From contig UQAX01000012.1 of NCBI GenBank assembly GCA_900539145.1, forward strand, positions 1-57,072: 57,072 bases of DNA, written 5' to 3'. The notes under the pieces are model-generated. The model ran no database searches. It was given only the letters and a program-made list of their open reading frames with translations, and had not been told where the DNA came from. The translations under genes and the position numbers were made by a program. How positions within the stretch are numbered: the stretch's first letter is position 1; each line of letters opens with the position of its first letter. The stretch comes from an uncultured Blautia sp. (GTDB lineage Bacteria > Bacillota > Clostridia > Lachnospirales > Lachnospiraceae). This document shows, one piece after another, positions 33,563 to 42,315 of the stretch.

Positions 33563-34425
33563 TTAAATTTGTTCATCTGCTTTACTGCCGTTATTTTCTC
33601 CTAATGCCGGATGCTGCATATAAAAAATTTCTTTTTGTCTTTCAATTTCAACTTTTAGCTGTTCCTTTGTTGGCAAATATGTTAAATACTTTGACATAAA
33701 CAGCCTATTATTATCATGCAAAACTGAGTACCTTGCAATATCCTCATCTGTCTCTGAACACAGTAAAATTCCGATTGTAGGATTATCTCCCTTTTTGCAT
33801 TTCAAGTCATCATACATACGCACATACATATCAATCTGACCTACATCTTGATGTGTAATCTTTCCCATTTTCAAATCAATAAGCACATAACATTTCAGCT
33901 CAATATTATAAAAAACAAGATCAATATAATAATCTTCTGTTTCCGTTACAATATGCTGTTGTCTTGCTACAAATGCAAATCCCCTTCCCATTTCCATGAG
34001 AAAATCTCTAATATGTGAAATAATTGCCGTTTCAAGGTCACTTTCTAAATAAGTATCTTCATTCTTAAATCCAAGAAATTCTGCAATCACCGGACTTTTT
34101 ACCAATTCAGATTGTGAACACATGTGTTCACAATCTCTTCATCTGGAAAATATAAATAAAATTTGCAAAGATAATGAAGATTGCGTTTTGAATAGCTCTT
34201 ACCAAAATCTTTTGTTAATTCGTCAGCTAATTCCTCTATAAGGGGAATTCCATATTTTGCTCTCACATTTCCCTTTTGTTCCTGCTCAACGATGCGCTTG
34301 CCTACATTCCAATATGTCAATACCATAGCCTTACTGGCTGCATGATAGGCATTTTTCTGTCCAGCGGAAATAATCCCTTTAATGTCTGTAATAACATCAT
34401 GATATATGCTTAATTCATTCCCCAC
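33563..34425 (-). pseudogene. DUF1016 (YhcG) PD-(D/E)XK nuclease, broken by deletion/frameshift
   Basis: Two adjoining frames together give a YhcG-like protein. Bases 34099-34425 encode the DUF1016 N-terminal domain (TDIKGIISAGQKNAYHAASKA, LTYWNVGKRIVEQEQ, YGIPLIEELADEL, NLHYLCKFY) and stop early at NTCVHNLNW; 33563-34123 encode the PD-(D/E)XK nuclease domain (KSPVIAEFLGF, DYYIDLVFYN, CYVLIDLKMG). The roughly 50-60 residues that normally join them are missing and the frame shifts at a 24-bp palindrome. YhcG proteins act with restriction/phage-defence loci. A separate C-terminal protein could still start at ATG 34123. Confidence 0.75.
34111..34134. repeat. 24-bp perfect palindrome at YhcG break
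   Basis: Arms of 12 bp (ATTGTGAACACA and its exact reverse complement) with no spacer, spanning the junction of the two DUF1016 frames. It may have formed as the deletion joint or have caused it. Confidence 0.95.
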
Positions 34426-34482
34426 ATTCTTTCACCCCAATCTCTGTGGAAATCTTTACAGCTTTCCCACGCATCCTTTACT

Positions 34483-35883
34483 CTACCAGCACTCCGTGTT
34501 CTCTATTCCCGCATCTTTTGCTTTAAAAACAGGATTTTTTCCTTCTTTTTTCTGTTTTTCATAATCTTTTAATACTTTCATCGCCGTATTTCCCAGAACC
34601 AAAATAACCAGAATATTTACGGTTGCCATACATCCCATCGTAATATCCGCAATATTCCACATCATGGAGAAGTCTGCCTGTGCTCCGAAAAATACTGCTA
34701 AAAGACAGGTAATACGGAAAATAAATAACAATTTTTTATTATTTTTAATAAACAGAATGTTCGACTCCGCATAATAATAATTTCCAATCAAGCTGCTGAA
34801 TGCAAAGGCAAAAATGGAAAGCGTGATAAAATGAATGCCCCAATTTCCTACGTTTGCAGAAATAGCCTTCTGCACAAAGGGAATACCGTCTAATACGCCG
34901 GACTCACCCTGCACACCGGAAAGTAACAGCATCATAGCTGTTGCAGAGCAGATTAACAGAGTATCAATAAACACAGATAAAACCTGTACCATTCCCTGTT
35001 TTGCCGGATGACTTACAGATGCGCTTGCAGAAGCATTGGGAGCGCTTCCCATACCTGCTTCATTGGAAAAAAGACCTCTTTTAATACCGATTACCACGGC
35101 GCTTCCTGCCATTCCTCCTGCAAATGCCTTGAAATCAAATGCCTGAGAAAAAATCATAGAAAACACTTTCGGAAGCTCTGTAATATTGGTAATAACTGTA
35201 TAAAGTCCGATTAAGAGATAAGCACCTGCCATAATCGGTACTAATACAGATGTGATAAAACCAATTCTGTGTACTCCGCCAAAAATAACAAAGGCTGTTC
35301 CTACTGCTAAAATCAATCCTACAAGCATGGGATAAACCGTATCGCTATAACCCGGAATATAATATTCCAAAGAAGATGACATATTGAAGGATTGAAGCCC
35401 GTTAAAACCATAAGCAAAGCAAATAATCAAAAGAACTGAAAATAAAATCCCCAGCCAGCGTTTGCCAAGCGCTTTCTCCATGTAATAGGAAGGACCTCCT
35501 CGAAATTCCTCTTTGTCCTTCACTTTATAAACCTGTGCCAAGGTACTTTCAATAAAAGCAGATGCTCCGCCAATAACTGCCATAAGCCACATCCAGAAAA
35601 CTGCTCCTGCTCCGCCTGCTGCAATCGCAGTGGCAATTCCTGCAATATTTCCTGTTCCGACTCTGGAAGCTGTGGAAATCATCAATGCCTGAAAAGAAGA
35701 AACCTGTTTTTTCCCGTTTTCTTCTCCTGCTTTTTCCTTTAATACATGAAACGACTCTTTTAATAATCTCAACTGTACGAAACGTGTTCTTATTGTAAAA
35801 TATATTCCCGTTCCTACCAGCAGAAATAATAAAAGATACGTATACATCCAATCATTTACTGCACTTAAAATGTTGTTCAGCAT
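34483..35883 (-). CDS. Amino-acid:cation symporter, AgcS/AlsT family
   Basis: Membrane carrier of 466 residues with about 10-11 helices. Family motifs: FQALMISTASRVGTGNIAGIATAI (about 63-90), GGPSYYMEKALGKRW, NEAGMGSAPNASASA (about 272) and an IADITMGCMATVNI end region. It moves alanine or glycine with Na+ or H+. It has a strong promoter (see 35946-35974) and is alone on its transcript. Confidence 0.94.
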   Translation of the reverse strand: MLNNILSAVNDWMYTYLLLFLLVGTGIYFTIRTRFVQLRLLKESFHVLKEKAGEENGKKQVSSFQALMISTASRVGTGNIAGIATAIAAGGAGAVFWMWLMAVIGGASAFIESTLAQVYKVKDKEEFRGGPSYYMEKALGKRWLGILFSVLLIICFAYGFNGLQSFNMSSSLEYYIPGYSDTVYPMLVGLILAVGTAFVIFGGVHRIGFITSVLVPIMAGAYLLIGLYTVITNITELPKVFSMIFSQAFDFKAFAGGMAGSAVVIGIKRGLFSNEAGMGSAPNASASASVSHPAKQGMVQVLSVFIDTLLICSATAMMLLLSGVQGESGVLDGIPFVQKAISANVGNWGIHFITLSIFAFAFSSLIGNYYYAESNILFIKNNKKLLFIFRITCLLAVFFGAQADFSMMWNIADITMGCMATVNILVILVLGNTAMKVLKDYEKQKKEGKNPVFKAKDAGIENTECW

Positions 35884-35945
35884 GTGTCATTTCCTCCTTA
35901 CGTTATAGTATTTTACATGATGTCTTAACCATGCACACTTTCGAA

Positions 35946-35974
35946 ATTATAACAGAAAGTATACTGCTTCGCAA
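35946..35974 (-). promoter_or_regulatory. Promoter of the symporter gene
   Basis: Minus strand TTGCGA, 17-bp spacer, TATAAT with a TG one base upstream (extended -10), about 60 nt before the start codon. Confidence 0.8.
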
Positions 35975-36012
35975 GGAATTACCGTATAGAGATAAGAGCA
36001 CAATATAAAATC

Positions 36013-36624
36013 TTATAATACTTTTAATAGCTGGACGAGTGTATGTTTGTATTCTTCCCCTGTCTTTGTTTCACGAACATCAAATCTTCTAAATCCATTC
36101 TTCCCTTCATAAAAATTCATAAGCTTTTCATTATCTTCTGCTTCAAGAAAAACAACCATACCTCCTGCCATGTACTGAAGTTCTTTTATAGTTTCTATTG
36201 CAGCTTGAAGTAATTGTTCTCCCTCAATTTTTCTGTTCAATCCATTTTTATAGTTTTTACCTAATTGTGCAATGAGATATGCTGAAAGTGTATATGTACC
36301 ATTTTCTTCATCCATTTCGCTTACCCTGGCAATTTTCCGTTTCATCGTATTACTAAAACTATCTGCTTTTATGGTAATTGGTTTCATTGTAAGTGTAAAG
36401 TAACCCACTAATGAAGCATCATCATTAGAAAATACTAAATACGTAACAGATTGATTTTTCTTTGTAAATTCAATGGACTGCTCTTTTAAAAATCTTTCTA
36501 CATCTGAATTCTTATCACAAAAAAACTCGGAGAGAATTTGTCTTAACTCATCCTCTCCGAGACCTGTATCACCTTTGGCAGACAAGTATTCACGAATGTT
36601 AAAGACTGTTATATCATTAAACAT
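36013..36624 (-). CDS. GNAT-fold acetyltransferase, toxin-like
   Basis: A 203-residue GNAT-type protein: N-terminal DITVFNIREYL, a long insert, VTYLVFSNDDASLVGYFTL, IARVSEMDEENGTYTLSAYLIAQLG with the acetyl-CoA strand, then GEQLLQAAIETIKELQYMAGGMVVFLEAEDNEKLMNFYEGKNGF. Its start lies inside the end of the 64-residue partner gene (8-nt overlap). This arrangement is that of a GNAT toxin/antitoxin pair, where the toxin acetylates charged tRNA. Family members without toxicity exist too, so the toxin role is inferred from arrangement. Confidence 0.72.
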   Translation of the reverse strand: MFNDITVFNIREYLSAKGDTGLGEDELRQILSEFFCDKNSDVERFLKEQSIEFTKKNQSVTYLVFSNDDASLVGYFTLTMKPITIKADSFSNTMKRKIARVSEMDEENGTYTLSAYLIAQLGKNYKNGLNRKIEGEQLLQAAIETIKELQYMAGGMVVFLEAEDNEKLMNFYEGKNGFRRFDVRETKTGEEYKHTLVQLLKVL

Positions 36625-36811
36625 TTGTTATCTTCCTTTTTGCCATAAATTTTTTAATTTCTTCTGCACCACGCAGATGCGTAATTTTTAAATCAGGCGT
36701 GTTTGTTCTGCAAAGAGACTCTTGATAAGACTCTTCAATTGCATCAGCAAACTTTTCTACCTGTTTTTCTCCCGAAACAACAAAATTTTTTGTAATACTT
36801 GAAGTTGCCAT
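36617..36811 (-). CDS. Small antitoxin-like partner
   Basis: A 64-residue acidic/basic helical protein from ATG 36811 (AAGGAGG 8 nt upstream; a longer reading adds three residues). It has KNFVVSGEKQVEKFADAIEESYQES and a basic LRGAEEIKKFMAKRK tail. It is followed with overlap by the GNAT gene. Likely its antitoxin or chaperone; no DNA-binding motif was recognised. Confidence 0.65.
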   Translation of the reverse strand: MATSSITKNFVVSGEKQVEKFADAIEESYQESLCRTNTPDLKITHLRGAEEIKKFMAKRKITNV

Positions 36812-36860
36812 ATCAAACACCTCCTTATTGAGTGCTGAACTTTCTCATCCCTCTATTTAT

Positions 36861-36889
36861 ATTATATTATTAACAAATATTTTTTTCAA
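36861..36889 (-). promoter_or_regulatory. Promoter of the GNAT pair, inside the end of murF
   Basis: Minus strand TTGAAA, 17-bp spacer, TATAAT. It overlaps the last codons of murF (stop at 36870), so the pair is driven separately but from within the upstream gene. Confidence 0.8.
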
Positions 36890-38249
36890 CTATTTCCTGC
36901 ACAATCTCCCCAAACTCCATAAAATGAGATGCCTTTACCAGCACAGTATCACCTTTTTCCAGAATATTGGGAAGTTCCTGTATCAAAGCCTCTTTATTTA
37001 CAAAATGTCTGACCTGCGTCTTAGAATTTACTTCCCCGGCCGCATCCGCCATATCTTTTGAAAGCTCTCCCACACATAAAAGAACATCAATCTCTTTTTC
37101 TGCCGCATGTTTTCCGACTTCTTTGTGCATCTTCCTTTCATCTGCACCCAATTCTCCCATATCGCCCAGAATGGCAACCTTTCTGCCCAGCGCATCGGTA
37201 AGCACATCTAAGGATGCTTTCATGGATATTGGATTTGCATTATAGCAGTCGTCAATAACTGTATAATTCGGTGCTTCTATAATATGAAATCTGCCGCTTA
37301 CAGACTGAAGGCTTTCAATTCCTTTACGGATTTCCTCTATGGTAAGACCATAGGTCAAACCAACTGCTGTTGCTGCAAGTGCATTATAAACAGAATGTTT
37401 TCCCGGAACAGGAATAAGTACGGAAAATCTGTCTTCTCCTGCATGAATACGACAGGAAATTCCTTTTAAACCTTCCGGTTTAATCTCATCCGCCCAAATG
37501 CCCTGATGATTTTCCACACCAAAAAATACCGGTTTTATTCCTTTTGCTTCCTGAACAGTCACCAGCTTATCGTCATCACCGTTTAAAATAATATGACCAT
37601 CCGGCTGAAGATAATCGAAAATCTCTGTTTTTGCCTTTAGTATTCCATCTCTTGATTTCAAAAATTCCAGATGACACAATCCGATATTCGTAATCACACA
37701 GGTATTCGGTCTGGCAATTTTGGCCAGTCTGTGCATTTCGCCAAAATCACTAATTCCCATCTCTAAAACTGCCATTTCATGCTCATCACGCAGGCGGAAG
37801 ATTGTCAGGGGAAGACCTAATTCATTATTGAAGTTTCCCTGTGTTTTCAAGGTATTGTATTTCTGTGCCAATACAGATGCAATGACCTCTTTTGTACTGG
37901 TTTTCCCAACACTTCCTGTAATTCCCACCACCGGTATCTGAAGCTGCTTTAAATAAAATTCTGCAATCTCCTTTACTGCAATAAGAGAGGACTCCACAAG
38001 GATATAAGGGAATGGTTTTTCTCCCAAATCTTTTTCTGATAAGGTAGCCAGTACCCCTTTCTCCATTACCTGTTCAATAAAATCATGAGCGTCTACCCTC
38101 GCACCTTTAATAGGAACAAATAAGCCGCCTGCCTCTGCTTTTCGGCTGTCTGTGAAAATACAGGTCACTTCCTTATCTTCCATTTCCTTGGGTCCTACAT
38201 AAGTCCCGCTACAAGCCAATGCAAGATTTTTTAAGGTAAGATTTTTCAT
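36870..38249 (-). CDS. murF: UDP-MurNAc-tripeptide:D-Ala-D-Ala ligase
   Basis: ATP-dependent ligase adding D-Ala-D-Ala in peptidoglycan precursor synthesis. The 459 residues show the N-terminal Mur domain with SRKAEAGGLFVPIKGARVDAHDF, P-loop GITGSVGKTSTKEV (about 109), ELGLPLTIFR, HRLAKIARPNTCVITNIG, and DCYNANPISMKASLD. It lies 13 nt after ddl, so precursor genes are co-transcribed. Confidence 0.96.
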   Translation of the reverse strand: MKNLTLKNLALACSGTYVGPKEMEDKEVTCIFTDSRKAEAGGLFVPIKGARVDAHDFIEQVMEKGVLATLSEKDLGEKPFPYILVESSLIAVKEIAEFYLKQLQIPVVGITGSVGKTSTKEVIASVLAQKYNTLKTQGNFNNELGLPLTIFRLRDEHEMAVLEMGISDFGEMHRLAKIARPNTCVITNIGLCHLEFLKSRDGILKAKTEIFDYLQPDGHIILNGDDDKLVTVQEAKGIKPVFFGVENHQGIWADEIKPEGLKGISCRIHAGEDRFSVLIPVPGKHSVYNALAATAVGLTYGLTIEEIRKGIESLQSVSGRFHIIEAPNYTVIDDCYNANPISMKASLDVLTDALGRKVAILGDMGELGADERKMHKEVGKHAAEKEIDVLLCVGELSKDMADAAGEVNSKTQVRHFVNKEALIQELPNILEKGDTVLVKASHFMEFGEIVQEIVEKNIC

Positions 38250-38262
38250 GGTGCCATTCCTC

Positions 38263-39294
38263 CTATTGGTACTTTTTCAATGAAACTTCAATGAGTTTTT
38301 CACAAAGCTGAGGGTAATCCATTCCGATTGCTTTTGCTTCCTGCGGAATTAAGCTGGTAGGTGTCATACCCGGCAAAGTATTTGCTTCCAGACAATACAT
38401 ATTCCCCTCATCATCCATTAAAAAGTCCAGACGGGCATAAGCCTGAAGATTTAAAGCTTTATAGCCCATTTCTGCATATTTCTGCATTTCTTTGGTCAGT
38501 GCAGAGGAAAGGTCTGCCGGACAGGTTTCCACACAGGAACCTGCCTGATATTTATTTTTATAATCATAAAATCCCTGTAAAGGCGCAATTTCAATAACAG
38601 GATATGCTTTCCCATCTACAACAGCAACGGAAAATTCTCTTCCTGTAATAAACTGCTCCACTACAACTTCATTTTCATAGGAAAATGCTTCTAATAATGC
38701 CGCCTGATATTCGGTCTGATTATTTGCAATACAGACACCCACACTGGAGCCTCCGCAACAAGGCTTCACGATAACCGGAAATCCCATTCCGTAATCTGCG
38801 AGCTGACTGCTGCATTTACCTTTTTCCAGCGTAATTCCCTTTGGTGTAGGAACGCCTTTTGCTTCAAACACCATTTTTGTAATTCCTTTATCCATTGCCA
38901 TTCCGCTGCTTAAAGGGCCTGAACCTGTATATTTAATTCCCATCAAGTCCAAAACAGACTGTACTTTTCCGTCTTCGCCGTTTGCTCCGTGAAGCGCCAG
39001 AAATACAATATCGGCTTCCTTGCAGATTTCCAGAACATTTGGTCCGAAAAATCCCTTGCGGGTTTTCATGGTCTCTTCTAATTTACTGCTCATTTCTCTC
39101 ATGGCATCTGCTTCTTTATCCACGTCATATTCTGTCGGAAACAGATTTTCTTCTTTCTGGGAAGCTCCGAAATATGGGTCTAAGAGGACTGCTTTGTGAT
39201 TACGCTCTCTTAAAGCCTTGCATACACCCTGTCCTGACGCAATAGATACTTCTCTTTCTGTACTGTTTCCTCCGGCTAATACTATAATATTCAT
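38263..39294 (-). CDS. ddl: D-alanine--D-alanine ligase
   Basis: Makes the D-Ala-D-Ala dipeptide used by MurF. The 343-residue ATP-grasp enzyme has GGNSTEREVSIASG, LALHGANGEDGKVQS, YTGSGPLSSGMAMDK, VKPCCGGSSVGV, EANTLPGMT and a normal C-terminus. The block LALHGANGEDG resembles vancomycin-sensitive D-Ala ligases. Operon with murF. Confidence 0.94.
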   Translation of the reverse strand: MNIIVLAGGNSTEREVSIASGQGVCKALRERNHKAVLLDPYFGASQKEENLFPTEYDVDKEADAMREMSSKLEETMKTRKGFFGPNVLEICKEADIVFLALHGANGEDGKVQSVLDLMGIKYTGSGPLSSGMAMDKGITKMVFEAKGVPTPKGITLEKGKCSSQLADYGMGFPVIVKPCCGGSSVGVCIANNQTEYQAALLEAFSYENEVVVEQFITGREFSVAVVDGKAYPVIEIAPLQGFYDYKNKYQAGSCVETCPADLSSALTKEMQKYAEMGYKALNLQAYARLDFLMDDEGNMYCLEANTLPGMTPTSLIPQEAKAIGMDYPQLCEKLIEVSLKKYQ

Positions 39295-39330
39295 ATTATA
39301 AACTCCTTTTATCGGTCAAATTTTCTTTCT

Positions 39331-40734
39331 TTAATATACCACCACCGGAACGCCTTTTTCAATGTTATTAAAAATCTTCTCTGCGTTTTCGGGCGGTGTG
39401 TTGACGCATCCGTGAGAACCATTGTTGATATACTCATTTCCTCCAAAGGTGGTTCTCCAATCTGCATCATGGATACCTGTGTTGGCATAAAACGGCAGCC
39501 AGTAATCTACCGGTGCGCTGTAATCTTCCCCTTTCAGGGTTGCATTTCTTTCCTTATACATAATGGCGTAAACACCTGTGTGAGTGTCGTAGCCCTTGTT
39601 GTGATTTCCTGTAACCACCGGCGTATCTACCAGCAGCTGTCCGTCCTTAAAGAACCACATACGCTGTTCCTTTAAGCTGATTTCCACATAAGTATCGCCA
39701 ATATCATTAGTATCTCTGCAATATCCCCGGTAAGTATATTCCGGTTCAATGGTCTGAGACTGTCCGCTTTTAATTGCATCAATAATCTTAGCTGTGGTAT
39801 CATTAGGCGCAATTACCCAACCGTAATCGCCGCCTTTTACCGTAATGGTATTGCCTGTTGCAGTTGTAAACTGTCTGGATGAGCCAAAGGTATCATACTC
39901 ATATTTCAGCTGCTGTACATACTCTTTTACCTTAGCTTTATCCAAATCCAGATTACCGGACTCATCTGTTACCAGCCAGTCTTTCATAATCTCTGCGTTG
40001 ACAACCTCCTGACGGTCTGAAAAATCAATGGTAACGGTCACACCTAAAAATACATTTCCCTGTTTCGCCTGTTTTGCAAGATTTTCATCGTCTGCAAATA
40101 CGGACGGCTCAAGATAGCAGCCTTCCTTTTCTAAATCTACTTCAATTTCTCCGCCGTCAATGGCCTTTATTACTGCCTCTTTCACTTTCTCTTTATCAAG
40201 AGCTGTTCCCTGTACCTCAGGAACAACTTCATAACCGTTTGCGCCTACCTCCAGATGTGCGTCAACAGGCTGTACCACGTTTTCCTCCTGAAAACAGGCT
40301 AATCCGTCAATCGCCGCATAAACTGCTTCTTTATTATATGGCGTTGTAGCTGACATGGTATAATCCTTTTTATGCGTAAAGGATAAAAACCATGTGAAAG
40401 GATTTTGCTCCTTCTTAAGCTCCGCAATTTTGCCGTCATCTATGTATCTCATATCAATCTGAGAAGCGCTGATACTCTCTACCTTATCTCCTCGTTCCTT
40501 CATCACCAAAATATAGCCTGCAATCTGGCTTTTCATGGATTTTTCTGCTTCTTCCACGGTTTTTCCCGAACAATCCATTCCGTTGATTTTGGAACCGGGA
40601 TAAAAATGCTTGGAATAATAAAATACACCTATGAAATATGCTCCCAGCAAAAGAACTGCATAACCAATCAAAACTCCTAACAGAATTTTCTTCATCTTCT
40701 TATATTTATTCTTCTTGGATTTTCTTTTTGCCAT
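39331..40734 (-). CDS. L,D-transpeptidase (YkuD) with PG_binding_4 domains
   Basis: Extracytoplasmic cross-linking enzyme anchored by one membrane segment (residues about 17-40). The 467-residue protein has PG_binding_4-type regions (about 60-160 and 200-310; MDCSGKTVEEAEKSM) and a C-terminal YkuD domain with NNGSHGCVN (catalytic Cys about 443) and THTGVYAI. Start 40734 has AGGGG 8 nt away. It is the gene upstream of ddl by 36 nt, consistent with a cell-wall gene set. Confidence 0.93.
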   Translation of the reverse strand: MAKRKSKKNKYKKMKKILLGVLIGYAVLLLGAYFIGVFYYSKHFYPGSKINGMDCSGKTVEEAEKSMKSQIAGYILVMKERGDKVESISASQIDMRYIDDGKIAELKKEQNPFTWFLSFTHKKDYTMSATTPYNKEAVYAAIDGLACFQEENVVQPVDAHLEVGANGYEVVPEVQGTALDKEKVKEAVIKAIDGGEIEVDLEKEGCYLEPSVFADDENLAKQAKQGNVFLGVTVTIDFSDRQEVVNAEIMKDWLVTDESGNLDLDKAKVKEYVQQLKYEYDTFGSSRQFTTATGNTITVKGGDYGWVIAPNDTTAKIIDAIKSGQSQTIEPEYTYRGYCRDTNDIGDTYVEISLKEQRMWFFKDGQLLVDTPVVTGNHNKGYDTHTGVYAIMYKERNATLKGEDYSAPVDYWLPFYANTGIHDADWRTTFGGNEYINNGSHGCVNTPPENAEKIFNNIEKGVPVVVY

Positions 40735-40833
40735 ATCATTCACCCCTAACATAACTTTCTGTTGCGTTCCAGTATAACACAATTTTCTCAATTCACCAAT
40801 TAAGAATTATTAACAATTTTATTAAACGCACAA

Positions 40834-40863
40834 AGAGGACACTGTTTCTGTTCAGCGCCCTCT
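40834..40863 (-). terminator. Hairpin after the aspartate aminotransferase gene
   Basis: AGAGGGCGCTG/CAGTGTCCTCT stem with a short T-run on the minus strand; moderate. Confidence 0.5.
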
Positions 40864-40875
40864 CCCTTCTTCAAT

Positions 40876-42162
40876 CTATTTTTCACTTAAAATTTTATCA
40901 ATGCTTACCAGTTTTACACTGAGCACAAAGATTTCTGTTGCAAGTTTCAGTTCATCTACGGTTGGGAAGCTTGGTGCAATACGGATGTTGCTGTCCTTTG
41001 GGTCAATTCCGTAAGGATAAGTTGCACCTGCGTCTGTCATCTTCACGCCTGCCTCTGCTGCCTTTGCCACAATGGCTTTTGCACAGCCTTCCATAGCGTC
41101 AAAGGAAATAAAGTAACCTCCTCTTGGATTTTGCCATGTTCCGATTTCTGCTCCGCTTAATTCTTTTTCCAAAGTATCTTCTACGATTTCAAATTTCGGA
41201 CGGAGAATTTCAGCGTGCTTCTTCATGTGCTTGTGCATTCCCACAATACCTCCGAAAAAGCGTACGTGACGAAGCTGGTTAATCTTATCATGTCCGATAG
41301 TCTGTACAGACATGTGTTTTCTGAAATCATCCAGATTTCGCTCAGATGCTGCCACTGCGGCAATACCGGAACCCGGAAAGCTTACTTTTGAAGTTGAAAC
41401 AAATTTATAAACCAAATCCGGATTTCCCGCTTTTTCACACTGCTCTAAAATTTCCACAAGGAAATCCTGTTTGTCATCATATAAATGATGAATGCAGTAA
41501 GCATTATCCCAGAAAATACGGAAATCTTCTGCAGCGGGTTTTAAATTTGCAAATCTTTTTACAGTTTCAGGAGAATAAGTAATTCCTTGAGGATTAGAAT
41601 ATTTTGGCACGCACCAGATACCTTTAATTGCAGGATCTGTGCTGACAAGCTCCTCTACCATATCCATATCCGGTCCGGTAGGTGTCATTGGAATATTAAT
41701 CATTTCGATACCAAAATATTCTGTAATGCGGAAATGTCTGTCATATCCCGGTACAGGACATAAGAATTTTACTTTATCCAGCTTGCACCACGGTGTACTT
41801 CCGCATACCCCGTGTGTCATGGAGCGGGAAACAGTATCAAACATAACATTCAAACTGGAATTTCCGAAAATCACGATATTTTCCGGTGATACCTCTGTCA
41901 TTTCACCCAGAAGGCGTCTTGCCTCAGGAATACCGTCTAAAAGACCATAATTGCGGCAGTCTATTCCTGTTTCGCATTTCAGTTTGTCTGTGCTCTTTAA
42001 TTCTTCCAGCATATCCATTGCCAGCTCTAACTGCTGTTTAGACGGCTTTCCTCTGGACATATCCAGATTTAATCCTTTTGCCTTTACTTCTTCAAACTGT
42101 TTTTCTAAATCAGCCTTCATGGCCTGTAACTGCTCTTTACTAAGTTCTTTATACGGTGTCAT
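40876..42162 (-). CDS. Aspartate aminotransferase-type PLP enzyme (PF12897-like)
   Basis: A 428-residue PLP aminotransferase of the class Ic aspartate aminotransferase/MocR-like catalytic type. Marks: LDMSRGKPSKQQLELAMDML, RNYGLLDGIPEARRLLGEM, GNSSLNVMFD, CPVPGYDRHF, VPKYSNPQGITYS, IFWDNAYCIHHL and STSKVSFPGSGIA with the PLP Lys. Probable substrate aspartate. Monocistronic. Confidence 0.9.
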   Translation of the reverse strand: MTPYKELSKEQLQAMKADLEKQFEEVKAKGLNLDMSRGKPSKQQLELAMDMLEELKSTDKLKCETGIDCRNYGLLDGIPEARRLLGEMTEVSPENIVIFGNSSLNVMFDTVSRSMTHGVCGSTPWCKLDKVKFLCPVPGYDRHFRITEYFGIEMINIPMTPTGPDMDMVEELVSTDPAIKGIWCVPKYSNPQGITYSPETVKRFANLKPAAEDFRIFWDNAYCIHHLYDDKQDFLVEILEQCEKAGNPDLVYKFVSTSKVSFPGSGIAAVAASERNLDDFRKHMSVQTIGHDKINQLRHVRFFGGIVGMHKHMKKHAEILRPKFEIVEDTLEKELSGAEIGTWQNPRGGYFISFDAMEGCAKAIVAKAAEAGVKMTDAGATYPYGIDPKDSNIRIAPSFPTVDELKLATEIFVLSVKLVSIDKILSEK

Positions 42163-42315
42163 GGCTTTCCTCCTGATGTTTTCTTTTTATTTCTACATAT
42201 TGTATGCTAATATATGACTTAGTGTCAAGTATTTCTTGCATTTCCATCTGTTTTTATGTGTTTTTACAGGTGTTCTTTGTTTTTATATGCAACTTTTTTT
42301 GTTTTTTCCTGCATT

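Noticed and set aside
35884..36012. Glycine riboswitch before the AgcS symporter
   Set aside because: The leader is only about 50 nt and lacks the tandem conserved cores; only a promoter is visible.
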